NCBI RefSeq assembly: GCF_000247815.1
Contig: NC_021677.1
Span: 57,045,769 to 57,109,768 of the forward strand
Source of the DNA: Ficedula albicollis
Taxonomy: Eukaryota > Chordata > Aves > Passeriformes > Muscicapidae
DNA: 64,000 nucleotides
Reading direction: 5' to 3'
Positions 27,501 to 41,900 of this stretch are shown piece by piece. Numbering within the stretch: the first letter of the stretch is position 1; each line of letters opens with the position of its first letter. The position numbers and the translations under genes were made by a program. A model generated the notes under the pieces. It worked only from the letters and a program-made list of their open reading frames with translations. It was not told where the DNA came from and did no database searches.

Positions 27501-30149
27501 CCAGGTAAGAGCAAGCCAAGAATTACAGAGTTCTCTCATTCACTGCTGTTGTCCCTGGACACTTTGGCACTGACAGGGACCAGCTCCTGCATTTTGCTCA
27601 CCACTACAAGTGCCATTGCATTGAGAATTATTGACATTGCCACCAAGGGGGCTATAGCTGTGTGAGTATAAATAAACACAGTGCTAGGAAAAGACACTCA
27701 AGGATAAATAGCAAAGGTAGTGCATTGTGTGAGACCAAAATAACTCCATGCTGTTCACTGACAGTACCTTCCTCTGGCTGTCATGTACTGGGCTATTTCC
27801 AGCCAGGGCCCTTGTCTTCTCCTGAAAGGCAAAATGCATGTGTGGCTTCAGAAGCCATGGGGCTCCTCTCTGTCCCTCCAATATGGTGACACTGAGAAAC
27901 TGTGACCCTTATAAGTCCACTGCAAGTAGCAGCGCTCAGTATCCAGCATCTGCCAGCATTCTCAGAGCTGTGAAGATCCCAGGTAAAATTACCAGCACCT
28001 GTATGGACTCCTCTCCCTCCCTTGCAGTCACAGAGTCTCTTCAGCAGCCCTCTTTGACAGGGCCAAATTTGGGGGTTTCACCCATGTTCTGTGCCCCCAG
28101 AGGAGGCTTATGGATGGCACAAGGGAGCTAAAACATACAAATGATCTCACTGAGAGCATGACAGAAGGATTTGGGCTAAGTCAATTGGTGTATGTTCCCT
28201 CAATGTATCGCACCAATTCGGGTGAGAAGGATGCTACAGGTGCACAATGTCCATGCTTTGATGCAGTGGGGGGGCTTGAGTGAGAGCCAGGGGTGTGTTC
28301 TGCAAACTGGACCAATTAAATACCAACTTGATCCTAGACTGATGGGTGTTGAAAGAGCCACATTCCTGGCACGTGACTCCATTGCTATTGATTTATCAAG
28401 GACAAGTTTGGCTTGGATGATACCTCAGATGAGAGCCACAGAGAAGTATTTTGTCAAAATACAATACGTGGACAAGTTCCTGATCTTCAATGGAACTTAC
28501 AGAGATTCACATTTAGAACTCATTGGAAAGCTAAAACAATGTTTTGGCATTTATAATGGTGTTTGTAAATGTCTTCTTAGCACTTGATTTATCCTATTTT
28601 ACTCTACAAAGTTACTGTTCCAGTGATTCATTTTTTCTCTATTCTATTTTAAAGTAGAACATTCTGGAGAAATCCAGAACTCAAAGCCAATTCATCTGTT
28701 TTGCTCACCCTGGTACAGTGATGTTTATTTTGAAAGGAATCTTTTAATGATCTTTTCCAATTATAAAATAATTAAAGAAAGACAATTCTTATCCTGCATT
28801 AGTTATTGTATTACATGTAAGCCCTTTTAAGCAGCAAATCCCTCATGATATTAAAGCTAGGTTCCTGGATTTTTACCCAACCTCTCTGCTTTGCCACCAA
28901 CCTTCTGCTCAGTGTAGTACATCAGTTTTCCCTTTGAAGAGAATGTCCCCTCTTGAGTGGTATTCTAGTCACAACAGTCAGGTATTTCAGACTGTGAAGG
29001 GAAGGTCAAAAATTTAAAAATAATATAGTTCAACTCATGCCAAGGGGACAGTAGCACAGTGATCAAGCCCTATTTGGAAATGAAATTAGAATAGCACAGA
29101 AAGCAATTATTTTAATGCAGATATGCTCTCAGCTAGGTTTCTCATCTTTCTGTAGTCACACAACTTCTGCTGAAAAATTATACCTGGAACATTTGGACCG
29201 TCATCAACCAATAGTTCAGACTCAATATTAAGAAGTAATACTCTTCAAAGAGATTATTTAAATTGTCTATTTCATTTCTTATAGGCACATGCAACTTTGT
29301 CCTGCTTAAAGTTACATCCTCACTACAACATTAAGCTCAGTTCTTATTAGGTTTTGCTCCACCAGATTTCATCATCCACAGAGATGGTTCAGAAATACTG
29401 AGAGTTTTGCTCCAGGACATTCATGGCTCCATGTACTCTCTCAGCAGGGGATGCGGTGTCTTGCTTGTCCAGATACACATCTGCTGCTTCAGGCCTGGAA
29501 AATCTGTTTGTGCTTCCAGCCAGAAGTCTCCAGAGGATTAAGTAGCCTCCAGCAAAACTCTTCTGCAATAGTGTTGAAATAAAAAATGTTAACATGTCCA
29601 AAACACTGATTAAACCCAAATTAATCATGAAGCAGTTATGGCAGCCCTTCTGTGTGTATGAAGCTGCTGAACCACCAACTGTGCAACATCTGAAGCAGCA
29701 GCCATTCAGGGACAAAGTAAAAGCATAACAAGAAATCTCAGGTCTGCTTGGGGTATGTTTCAAAGAGCTTGTCTGCAGCTAAGTCCTAAGTAGCAAATCC
29801 TTCACTTACTCTGCTGCCATAGTAATCTCTGTGAGACAAGAACAGATCCACCATCAGCTGCCACAGATGATCATGTTGATGTAAATTCAGTTTCAGAGAT
29901 GTCTCAGCTCACCCAGGACTCTTATTAGATCTGTTAGGGACTCGTGAAGTCCTTCACTAGCAGCTTGAGTGAGCACTGGGAGGTTCAGGACAGGAAGCCC
30001 TGCAGTACCTCCAGCACACCTGAAGGGTGGCAGATTAGAGTGGAGCAGCAGAGGGCTGCTTAAACCCTGTAATCCTCACAACCACAGGTTAGAGACCTTC
30101 CTGGCAGCTCTGGTTCCTGGACCTACCTACCACCCTCTCATTTAGCGTG

Positions 30150-31290
30150 CCATGTCACATGGGTCGTTTGGGGGCTCTGTGGCATTTAGGACATGCTACA
30201 GCCAATGTTGCACAATTTAATTTTCAGGAAATTCAGCAGAGGAGTTTTCTTGGGCTTTCTTTCACTACTGTTGTACCTGTAGAAGCCCTTCCTGTTGCTC
30301 TTCAAATCATCATCAGATCAAGCCCAGTTTTGGCTTTCTTAATCCCATTTTGTGTAGTTCTGCACTGCTCCTTGATTGCCTGTCCCTGCTTCCCCCTATT
30401 ATGTGTTTTCTTTTTAGGTGTGAGTTAGTCAGTAGTTCTCTGTACACCCTGGCCTCAGGCACTGCCTTCTTAACCTCCTGCATGACAGTAGGGATCATGC
30501 CTGAGCTTTGAGGAGATGGCCCTTGAAGATCATCCACTCTAAACATCCCCTTTACTCTTCACAGCAATATCCCATGACAAACAGCTTGCTAGTTTCCTGA
30601 GCAAAGCCAAAGTCTGGGGTTCTGAGCCCAGGGTCATTTTTCTGCTGCTCACCTATCTCTGCTTTCTCATGATCTTAAATTCTACCACTTCTTGGTCTCT
30701 CCAAGGTTGCCATTGATAATCACAACCCCAACTATTTCTTCTGTTTGTGAGTAGCAAATCAATCACAGCATCCCCCTACTCAGCATGGCCAGCACCTGTG
30801 TCAAGAAATCATCCCTGACCCACTCCAGAAATCTGGATTTCTTGCCTTACTGTGTTTCCTGCTCAGCAGATTTTAGATCAGGCTGTAAATCTTACAAAAG
30901 CCAGAGCTTGATACAGTGACATTTCTTCCACTAGTGAGAGAAGGCTTCATCTATTTTGTCTTCTTGGCCAGGTGATCTGTGGCAAATGTTTACCATGATG
31001 TTCTGTGCTGGCCTTCCCTCTGCTCCTGGCCATCACAGAGTCCACAGCAGAATTCCATGCATCTGGGCTTCTCCTCTCTGTGCAGAGCATAACTGTCTTC
31101 CACATCTCACCCTCCCCCTTCTAAAATGCACATATCCACCCATCACAGCACTTCAGCTGTTCCAGTTCTTACAGTGTCTAAGTATGAAGGAGCAATGGGT
31201 GGGTCAGTACCCTGCCTATCCAGGTCTGCAATACTGTTGTGTCTCCCAATCCAATCAGTATGGAGATCCAGGCACTGTCTCAAGATGACT
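30150..31290 (-). mobile_element. old CR1-like remnant (internal region)
   Basis: Phrases such as AAGGCTTCATCTATTTTGTC, TTGGCCAGGTGATCTGTGGC, a GTTTACCATGATGTT block, GGCCTTCCCTCTGCTCCTGG and the later CATGCATCTGGGCTTCTCCT recall the internal, upstream part of longer avian CR1 copies in reverse orientation. In those copies GGCGGCCTATAGTAGACACC and TTGGCCTTCCCTCTG occur in this order. Divergence is high and the boundaries are approximate. No coding frame survives. The call is based on remembered family wording and could be wrong in detail. Confidence 0.5.
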
Positions 31291-32340
31291 TGCTGAAACA
31301 CCTAAATTAGATGGTGCACCTTCATCTCTTAGTTATTACTCTGAAAAATGATAATAATAGCCTTGGGGCAAGGCTTTAATCCACAATCCCTACACATCCC
31401 ATTATAGCTGCAAACACGTCATGCATACTCTGTCAGGTTCAGTAGAAACAATAACTATTCTTTTCCAATGCAGTAAGGACAGATGAACAATGGAAGCCCT
31501 CTCAAAGATCTAGTTTCCATTTCCTTCACAAAGTCAAGGACTTCCCTGCTTGCCCACATACGGTCATGGTTTATGTGCTTTTGTTGGCTTCAGATAGGAG
31601 AGAAAAAAGGAAGGAGCCGTGCAGAAGGGAACCCATTTGAGGTCAGACTTCGTCAGGACCAGCAGACTTGGGAATTTGTGTCCAGAAGTGACTTGTTTGT
31701 GTTTGTTTCTGCTGTATTCAAGGAAAGGGGAAAAGACTGTTTATTCTTCTGTAAGTGATAAGATCACAGGGAGAAATACACTAGATTTGCTACAAGCATT
31801 GTCTCTTCCAAATAGAAATGCTGTGACAGGTGACAGCATACTTACAGCCTGTTCCTTGAGCCTTAGTATGGTCTCTTTCACATGGAAGAAGACTTAGGGT
31901 AAGAACATCTTGAAATTCTTCAAATTGCAGTTTGCTTTCTTTCCTTCAAGCTGTAAAAATCTCACTGCAGATATTTAGAATTCAGTTGGAGCTACAGGAG
32001 CTGTAACTAGTTTGTGATCCTTCCAGTGCAGTTTCTTTAAAGGATGAAGGTCTTAGTCCCAGCCAACACAGGAGCACATATCACCAATATTTGGAAGCAG
32101 GTAAATCCAGAAAGGAAATTCAGATTTTAAGGAAATCCAGATTGACAACCTCTCTTCCTGCAGCAAATCACTGCCTGATCCAGTTTCCAGTTTGACTGCT
32201 GCTCTTTCCTGCAGTACACCTGCAGGTAAAAAAGCAATACAAGCAAGCAACACACCCACTCCCAGGTGAGGAGCAAGTGAGGTGATGGTGCAGCTGTGTT
32301 TGTACAAAGGAGCTGCTAATGGTCTTCCTTGAGTGGAGGA

Positions 32341-32425
32341 TGGTTGGTTGGTTGGTTGGTTGGTTGGTTGGTTGGTTGGTTGGTTGGTTGGTTGGTTGGT
32401 GCAGTTGGTGCAGTTGGTGCAGTTG
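32341..32425. repeat. (TGGT)15 microsatellite with 9-mer repeat
   Basis: Bases 32341-32400 are fifteen perfect TGGT units. They are followed by nearly three copies of GCAGTTGGT (32401-32425). The tetramer run gives a Pro-Thr-Asn-Gln repeat frame on the minus strand, which is an artefact. Confidence 0.97.
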
Positions 32426-32621
32426 TGCTTTGAGAGGGTAAGGGAGACAAACTACAGAATAAGCAGGAGCAATAAGAAGCACCTTTAAAGCTCTATCAAA
32501 GGGTGCTTTGTCTATCTGTGAGGGGAACTAAATGGATGAGCTAAAAAATATTTTTCCCCCAGGCAGAGAGGAAACACTGGTGGGATCAGGAAACATGATG
32601 GCATCTTTAACTGCTTCAGCA

Positions 32622-32673
32622 CCCATTTTTAGGGACAAAAATGAGCCCCCATTTTTAGGGACAAACAGCCACA
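32622..32673. repeat. 26-bp tandem duplication
   Basis: CCCATTTTTAGGGACAAA occurs at 32622 and again 26 bases later, separated by AATGAGCC. Confidence 0.85.
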
Positions 32674-32946
32674 TTCCTTAACACATACAGAAGTGTTAGT
32701 TCACTGGTCTCACTAGAGCTTAGCACTACTAGAATGTCTCTATGATTCCAAGCAAAAACGGACAAATGCCATTGTTTTGCTGACGAAATGCTGGTTTTGG
32801 CCTGCACAGAAAAATGTGCTGTTCAGACTGCCTTGATATTCCATATACATCAGGTACTGGCCCCTAACAGGACAAGAAGAACTGTCTGAACCAGACAGAC
32901 TGGAGATAGGGAACATGCAGGACCTCCAGGTCCATGCTGGCTCACA

Positions 32947-33100
32947 GAGAACCTGCTGAGCACAGTGGGTGCTGCCTTCATAGGCTGCTGCTCCAAACCC
33001 ACCTGCAATACAAGTAAAATGAAGAGAACCTGCTGAGCACAGTGGGTGCTGCCTGCATAGGCTGCTTCTCCAAACCTACCTGCAATACAAGTAAAATGGA
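32947..33100. repeat. 77-bp tandem duplication
   Basis: GAGAACCTGCTGAGCACAGT begins at 32947 and again at 33024. The units match through to TGCAATACAAGTAAAATG with about four differences. Confidence 0.95.
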
Positions 33101-35164
33101 CTTGAGCTCACTTCACTTTTTTCCATACCTCAAGACACCCAAGTACACACGATGGGCACCCCAAATCCAGCTGCCTTCCCTTGCTACACTGCCCCCTTTC
33201 TCACAGCTGCAAAGTCTGAAACTCTCAAAGACAGAGTTTCCTTAATTAATCATCAGGCAGAGTTTTTCTTTTTCTTTTCTCTGTCTCTTTTTCCATTTTT
33301 GAGTTGCAGCATTTCCTGCCAATGTTCTGCTTGGAATGAATTTCTCCAACAGAGCCATACAACTTCTGAAAATAGATACTTACACTGGAAAGCCTGACAC
33401 ACCCTATATGGAGCCTGTGAGTGGCAGAACCATAATCAAAGGAGAGTCAAGACACTAGGCCGTGCTAGCAGCATTCAATTAGGCTCTGAGCAAAGCAGCC
33501 CTAAGAGAAGAAAGTAAATGGGAACTCTGTAAACGCCTCCAGGCTCTTTTCATCACTCAGAGGCATTCAGTTTGTTCTCTTTAGGGTGACCCTAGCTCAG
33601 ACAAGTTGTTCCAATATAGCTGGCACATTCAGAACCCCTTGAAAAATAAAAACTCTTGCAAATAACCAACTGTCGTGATTTCTTGATATGAAACTGCATG
33701 TAAAACCTATGGGGGGAAAGAAGCCAGTAGTCATATGATATGTCTGAGCTCTGCCTATCATTAGCAAGGGTGGGTTTTTCAGGATAAAATTCTCCTGGGC
33801 CAAATAACAGGAGAGTGATAAATAAAGCTTGTCAACTGCCCTTTCTGACTCACTCTCTCCTGCTCAAGGGTGACTCACTGTCATGTGTGAAAGGCTGCCA
33901 GGTCCTGCTTACATGCTGAAACAAGCATGGGTTCTCTGTGTTAGACACACATAACCTCAGAAAAAGCAGACGCTGCTGAGAAGGCAGCCCTGGAAAGGAC
34001 TCAGCTGACTAAAGGACCTGAACTTCAAGGTATTTCTCAACCCTTTCTGCAAAGTTCAAGGTTGCTGTTAGATTACCACAGAAAACTTAGATGCTGAGGA
34101 CTTGGCTGGTGAGTGCAGTGTTTTAAACCATGGCTAACCAGGACAATGAGGATTTACCCAGGTCACTCCTATGCCAGGAGTTACCTATGTGAGCCAGCCA
34201 GCACATTCTAGGTGCAGGCAGAAGTAACCAAGACCTTCCTGGTCCAGAGCTGCCCTTTCCCCAAGGAAAATGGCATGAAAAAGCAGTCCCTTGTTGCTCA
34301 CTATTTCATGGGGCTGCTCCCTCAAGGAACCTGTGAGGAACCTGCCTTGAGTCTGTAGAGGGGCAAACCAAGCATGCTGAACATCATCTCTGAGTGCTCG
34401 CTGACTGTCCTGAGCAGCACCAGCAGTGCTCAGCACTCCCTCCTCTCTGCACTGCCAAGGACCTTGCAGGTGAGTGGCCATGCACAAGAAGCTTGTTTGC
34501 ACCCAGGAGCTTGGCTGCCTACGTGAGTGTGTGCTCCACCCTTTGGTCTTCTCCTGCCATCCCGGGCCCACCGCTGGCCAAGCGCGCAGCTCTGTGAAAT
34601 CTCTGCCCCGGGCACTAATAACATATCCCAGTTATTAGCACATACCACAGTCTGCACTGCCCTGCAGACAGGTGGCAAAGGACACCTTGTCCTTGCACTC
34701 CTTCGAAGGCTCCATGCACTGTCTCTGCTGTGACAAAGCAAAGTGCTTTTGCAAGAACCAGCGTGCTGGGATGTCAAGCCACAGGTCCCAGAGGGTGCAG
34801 CCGTGTGCTTTGGCACACAGAGGACTCCTAATGCAGGAACTGACAGCTTTCTCCCAGACTAAGAGGGGAAGATGTTCCAGAGCCTTCCTCAGCTCCAGGT
34901 ATTGACCAACATCTTGCTGCATCATGTAGGGAAACCATGGTGCCACAGGGCAGTGATACCACAGCTGCCTCCTGCGTGTTCTGCCAGGCATGCACGTTCC
35001 AGGAGTCTCCCATGCAGCTGGGAAAGCCACTCACACGTGCTTTGACCCAGAAAATCTGCAGCTAAAGCCCCATCTTAAAAGTCTCATCACCATTTTTCAG
35101 ATCATACGATCACTAACCTGTCTGCCTGAAATGAAGGTATAACCTAGAAATGTTAATTTTGAAT

Positions 35165-35275
35165 GGAATCACAGAATGGTTTGGTTTGGAAGGGACCTTG
35201 AAGATCACCTAGTTCCAGCTCCCCTGCCAAGGGCAAGGACATCTTGCAATAGACCAGGTTGTTCAGAGAATAAAG
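35165..35275 (-). mobile_element. short CR1 3' fragment
   Basis: Reverse-oriented CR1 tail: GGAATCACAGAATGGTTTGG, TTTGGAAGGGACCTTGAAGA, TCACCTAGTTCCAGCTCCCC, then ATAGACCAGGTTGTTCAGAG. It is truncated after about 110 bases. Confidence 0.92.
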
Positions 35276-35835
35276 AGTGTACCACCATTTATATGAGGAA
35301 AAATATAGAAGCCACACACAGTTCTAAATACATATTTTATATTTATTCTTCTCTGGGATAAGGTTTCCATCCCCTAAAATTTCTAAGAGGTTATATTAAA
35401 ATATTTTTGCTGTGTACCAGAACAGATGTCTAATGAAGAGCTTAAGGGGAAGCTGCAGGCCACAATAGCCTCATCCAATGGTAAAAGGACTCACCTGACA
35501 CATGGAAAACAAGCCTAGGCCACAATGCTATTTAGGCATTTAATATCACATGTGCCAGTCTAAGTGAGAAGACTAAATATTAGCTGTGAACCTGCACCCC
35601 AAATATTTGTCTCAATAAAGCAGTGCAGGGCTTTTGGACTATTGGTTACTCCAAAAGAAATACATTTCTCATCATAATTGTGCTGCAAATTTTCATCCTT
35701 TTAAAAACTGAACCACATATTGCATGGGTAATATAATTGTATTCTTCTTATCCAGCATTCATGTATTTTACTGAAAAACTTCCAAACTGGCAGTAATGTG
35801 TCAAATTTCTCTTCTTAGTGATGAGGAAATATTAC

Positions 35836-35971
35836 ACCTGTGGTTTTCTTCCACTATGACCAAGTCAGGATTTCATCCTAAATTTTCCTTGCTAAAATTT
35901 TCGACCTGTGGTTTTCTTCCACTATGACCAAGTCATGATTTCATCCTAAATTTTTCTTGCTAAAATTTTCA
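35836..35971. repeat. 68-bp tandem duplication
   Basis: ACCTGTGGTTTTCTTCCACT occurs at 35836 and at 35904, and the copies continue in parallel to TTGCTAAAATTTTC. Two or three single-base differences. Confidence 0.95.
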
Positions 35972-38900
35972 TGCTAACATTTTAATATTTGGCAGGGACA
36001 AATAGTTTTATAGGTAAAACAGTAATAATTAAGGCTAATTCTATCCAGGAAAAAAAAAAGGAAAGGAAATTAAATAAAGAAATAAGTAATCACAATATAT
36101 TAGAAATTCTGAAATAGCTTCCTTCAGAAGCAATATTTCACCAATTTCTTGGCTCTACTAAGTCATGTCTCCTGGTTTTGCTAAATCTCTAGAAAAACAG
36201 GGATGACATTGAAATCAATAATCATATTCATCTGCAGGTGTCAAAGCAGTCGTCAAAATCAGCCAGGAAAATAATCTTCTCAGAAATGGCCCAACACAGA
36301 CATTAAGATGAAGGACCAGGAATTGAAGCCCAGATCTCCAGTCACCCAGCCCAGTCTCTTGTGTGTCAAACTGCCCCAGCTCTGACAAATGGGTTGGGCA
36401 TCTTAAGCTGCAATTTAAAAGTGATTTACAGAGCAGAGTGAAACCATGCTGTCCCACAGACACCACTGCTGTGAGCTGCTGTGATTGCAGCCACCTTCTG
36501 CCACTGCTCAGCCTTCCTCTGGGGGCTTCTCAGGGTGGCAAACTGAAGTCATCTGTCAGGATAAAGGAACCACTCATTCTTATTCTTGTTCTTGCTCTTC
36601 CTCTTCTCCTCCATTGTTCCATGGGGTGTGCTCATCCAGGATTTTAACTCACTACAATGAGCTCCAGTGATGCCTGTCCTGTTAAAAAAAGATCATGTTA
36701 ATCTGCTTGACACAAAGAAGAAAAACAGGAGAGAAGGGTACAGGTTTGTAATGTTTCCTAGGCAAACCAGCAAAGAACCTTGCCTCCTTTAGCAGAGAAT
36801 CCCTGCACAAATAACCATGCTTGTACCCTCAGCACCTTGAAAACCCATTGTGTTCATGTCTGGAGTGAGCATGCACTCAGCATGGATTGCAGACATCCCA
36901 GTGGAGCTCCCTGAGAGTTTGGTTCCTTTGCATACCAATTACAGGACTCTGTGCATAATGTATAAAGCCAAGATGCTCGGGATGCACCCAATGATCCCAG
37001 AGCATGCACAGAACAATTACAGGAGCGTTTGCAGCAAATTTCACGCTCAAGAAATACCAGACTCACTGGTCATGTGCTGGAGACATGTCCAAATATTTTG
37101 CATGTGCAGTGCTGTAGCATTCATGAAGGCAATTCTTAATTTCTCATTTCCAGGCAAAAGAAGCCTTAAGTCTTAAAGGGAGCTTTCCATATGCTTCAGC
37201 AGAGCAAAACTGAACTACTGATAACTCAGTAGTCGTGAGTTATTGCACTTAAAAGTACTGCAGTGATACTGCTCTTAACAGCTGGATGGGAAATAGAATT
37301 CCTCTCCTCTGGCATACCCAGGCTTGAAAAATTTTGTGTTTATCATAAATCAGGAGAAAAGGTTCCATGTCTATTACCATCAAAATTGCATATTTAAAGT
37401 ACAATGTAGTAACAAAATTACTTCTTTGGATTAAAGTATATCAGCAATTTCTGATCAGACCATTATTAAAAACTAAAAGTCAAGAAGACTGAAGAAATTG
37501 GAATGAATCATGAGCAAGGAAACAAACCCCATTTTGATTTACAGAAATTTGGATTGATTTCTGCTCAAACTTATGTTAAGGCATATTTCCTTTCCACAGA
37601 AAACTTACGATTTTTAAACAAGCATTACAACTGGTGGTAGGTGCTTTGCCATCAGATAACCAAGTGAACTATCTCTGCAAGCTTCAGGCTCTCTCAGGCC
37701 CCTCAGAACCTACACTCCTGTTCCTCCTGTGCAGACCAAACCCTCAGTCCAGTGGACCCTCTCCCAGTGAGAAGAATTTAGGTTTTATCCTTCCTAGCAC
37801 TACCAAATCCATGCATGGACCAGTGAAGATTTGAAAGCACTGGTTTTTTAAAGGCATGCAGACAGATGAAGCTAGAAACAGAGTGAGCTCAGATGGATTC
37901 CATCTTGCTCAACTCTGACCAGTTTGGAGTAGTCTTGGCTACTCTGACCTGAGATCACCACCCAGTTTTCCTCAATAGTCAATGGGCAGAGACTGATGGG
38001 ATGAGTCACTCTGTGGGGGTTCCTATCACACACATCTGTCTCAACAGGCAACAATGCTCTGGCTGAGCTTCTTTATTCCACAGTGGCTGTTGAGAGCTGA
38101 AGGCAAGGTCTGACTGGACAGAGAGTGTTTAGGCAGCTGCAGGTAGACAAGAGGATCCCCTCCCTGAATGACAGTATTACTATCACAGAAAATATCACAC
38201 CAAATACCAACTCATTGCATCTCACCTACAAGTGTCTGCTTGCTGATTAAAAAAACAAAATCTGACTTTTCACTCCTATGTAGCATTTGTCATCCCTGCA
38301 TCAATTGAATCAACTCCCTATAAATCTGATCTCTGCCAAGTCTGTTCTTGAAAAGATGGTATCACTGGGACTGCTGGGTATCCTTGGAACTGAATCCACA
38401 GTTCCACTCTGTCAAGGAAAAGCTTCCCAGTTTATGAAGTACAAAGTACAATTTGGGCCCTGATGTTCTGTATTGATTCTGCAATGTACAATACATGACA
38501 AGTGTCACAAATGGCTGATGGAGCTGTATGTGGCAGGCCAGAGGAGCTTATTGGCATCTAGAAATGTCACCAAGGGCAATGGAAATGAAAGACTGTAAAA
38601 TTTCTTACCTACAGAGACGAAATGATGAGGCCAATGATGGGAAGAAATCTGTAGAGCAGACTTCCCAGAGGGACCTCAGGCTGTGGTGGGAGCTGTCTGG
38701 AGTCCAAGAGGCACCAAGGCACTGAAACTCCCCAGCTTAGGGCTCCAAGGGGAAAAGGTTTGGGCTGAAGGGCAAAGAGATGGTATTTTACAGGGACACC
38801 TAGGCCCTGGAGGTAAAATTTTATTCTATGCACTCTGCCCTACAAATAAACTACTGGGGGAACCAAAAACAGAAGGGAGCATTTGGGTGTATGTGCAAGG

Positions 38901-41900
38901 GAGGGAGACACTCTGAGCTGACACTCAGTCACACTCTGTTTATCTTTGTGACTTTTTTACCTCAAAGCAGCTTTATGCAATGATGTTTTTCTCCTAAGGC
39001 AGCAAACAAGAGCACAAAATTAATAGCAGCAGTTGTCCTTTCAGTTCTCTGAACAGAGCAGTGAATATGACTCATGGGGCTATGCCAAGCTGGCATTCCA
39101 CCAGGGCAATAAAGTTGTTGCTGGTAGATCCTCATTAACAGCACACAGAGACCCACTGCCCAAGAAAAAGATGGGACTTCTGCATTGCCTCAGAAGCAGA
39201 AAATGCAAAATATTGTATGGCTGAGTTAATGAAATCCAACAGAGAACAAAGCTGGTTGTGATGAGCAGGCAAGGCTCCCCTGCTATGCTATCTAGACTGA
39301 GCTCTCTGCATGGGCCCCTCAAAAGTGGTCAGCACTGATCTAACCCAGTTCCCACCGAAGTCAATAAAAAATCTCTTCCTGACATCACTGGAAGAGCAAT
39401 AGGCAGAGTTACAGGGGGCACAAAGCCAGGACTACGCTGAGACAATAAACTTGAAAAGCAGGAAGGAGGTGCCTGATGTATCTCCAAGAAGAAATGTAGA
39501 ACATGCCCAAGAACAACAAAGGGCCTTTGTTAAAGAGGCAGCAATTTGCCCAGTGGAAGCCAAAGAGATGCTGTCTCCACCTGCTTGAGCCCAAGATGGT
39601 CACACAAAGCCAAATGACCATCACTCGTGGAAGTGGCCATCAAGCAGAGGGTGATGCACACGTCCCAGCAGCCACTCAGCTCCCCTGGAGATGGCACAAC
39701 TCACCTTCATGGGAATGCAAGCACATTTTCCCTGCTAAACTACAGATCCCCAGAGCTCTGGCTTGGTCCTGCCAGATGCACAGGGAAACCTGTGTCCATA
39801 TCAGCTCCTGATGTGTCCCTTACCTTCCTGATAGCATCGAGTGGTCCAGACCTTGAGGGGATCCCCAGCTGCCATCCCCCCACAAATATCAATGCAGGGT
39901 AGTCCATGAAGATAATACCTATCAGTCCTTTAGCTTTATTTACCATCCCTGGACTTTTATTTACTGGTTTTTTGATCAAGAAAACCACGTCTCCATACGT
40001 GCTTCCCACCAGCCACAGTCCTGCTGATATTTCACATGTATGCAAGGGAAAAGAGGCCTGACTCTGCATGCACAGCATGGCCCTTTGCCAAAGAAAACTC
40101 CCAAAACAACTCCAGTGATTTGGGTTCCTTATGGATTCTGGTAAAGCACAGCATTCCATCTTCAGAGTACCAGAGAAGAGAAACCTAAAGTGATCCAACG
40201 TTCTTAAACTTAAATATGAAACCCAGATTCTCCTTTTAACATTATACAGCTCGTGTGGTGTCTGGAACTAAGCTCTTAGTTTAGCAGAGAAGCCAGGAAC
40301 AGAAAATAAGACTAACAATTAGAGACAAAGAAGTCCAGGGGTCTTCAGCCTTTTTTCTCCCAGTGCTTTCTTCCCTGAGGCACTAAGCCAAAAGATGTGA
40401 GTGAAGAAAAGTTTCCTAAAATAAGTATTGAACTAGAAGGCACTTCCCATGTCTAGGGCACAGTTGCTAATTAAGAAAATACAGAAAAGGGTCAGAAAAA
40501 CATCCTGGAGCAACAAGCTTCAGGACAGGACTTGTAACAAATTTGAAAGCGTGAGCAAATAGCATCATGGCTTCTAGTAACACAACAATATGTATTACAG
40601 AATTGACACAGCAATATTGATTTCTCAGAGCTGAGAAGAGGACAGGGTGAGTTCAAGAATAAAAAAAAGAGGAGGCCAGCACAGCCCTGTTTGCCCCATT
40701 GATGCAGCTTTGGGAACACTCTGTATTTTTCCCATCGTGACAAATGCCCATAAGGAAACTGGCACTACAAAAAGGTTGCACAATCCTCATCACTTAAAAG
40801 GAGAAAGCCAGACACACCTATTCCTTCCTTAGCATTGGAGGCACAAAAGGACTAATGCTAACATATACAAATAACAGGTCTGCAGGAACTCTCAAATTCC
40901 AGTCTGGAATAGTGTCAAGATAGCATTTTAATGCTGTATTTTACAAATCATGTAAGTGTTTAAGCTGATCTCCACCTAAGCATCTCTTTTTACAATTTCA
41001 GGTAAAACACTTCTGTGAAACATCAGTAATTTCATGTGAACGCACAGACATTTGGCAGATCTGGCAGAGAAAGCACTTTACATAGTATAAGATTTCATTA
41101 AAATGTTGCTATGGTGAATTGTAATCAGAAGCAACAGCTTCAACACCACCATGAACCCACAGCTGGGTTATAAGGAAATACAGCAAAACTAGGGGTGATA
41201 CACCATCAACAGTGTCTCAGATTTTTAATCTAAACATTTTTCATGTTAAGAAAATAGCTCATCAAAAGTAACCTTCCTCACAGTTTCCACTTCATCCAAA
41301 CTCATGTGTGCTCAAAAAAATTCCTAACCATCTTATAATTTAAGAGTGTTAACCAGCTCTGTCCTTTAGCTCTTGTACTTGGCTGTTCATATAATGGTCT
41401 GGGAGGATCCAGATAACATTTAAGGCTGGAATGAGTCAGGCTGGAAAAGATTATATTTATATAATTGCAGCATGGTATGGGAAGTGCCCTATATTATAAC
41501 AGGCTCAGCATTAGCCTAACTCTGAAGGCAGCTGTAGTCAGCCACCCTGCTATGAGTAACTCAGCAAGCCCTCTCCTCACACAGCACCTGCCTTACACCA
41601 CCAGGGATTTAAAAGCACAGCTCTTTTCCAGCCTGTGTCTTTCCACAGCCTGGACCAAACATCCCAGCCCAACCCAGCCTCCAGCCCCCACTGTGATGGA
41701 AATATTCAAGAATCAGCCCTGAATCTTACCCCTGCCACCTCCTCTTAACTCAATCTTGAAAGCAAATCATTGGGTGCCTGCTGGTTGCCATTTATGCCTG
41801 CACAAATTTTCTTTTGTGTCATGTCTGAGATAGCATAAAGGACAAGTCTAGCAAGGGAGGGAGACAGAGTACCTGAAGGGCAGCAAGTGCAGGGAGCAGA

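Noticed and set aside
28192..28587. 131-residue + strand frame
   Set aside because: No motif recognised and no conserved-looking pattern. Considered as a transposon remnant but no supporting features were seen.
32168..32482. Frame with repeated Thr-Asn-Gln-Pro
   Set aside because: Translation of the (TGGT)15 microsatellite.
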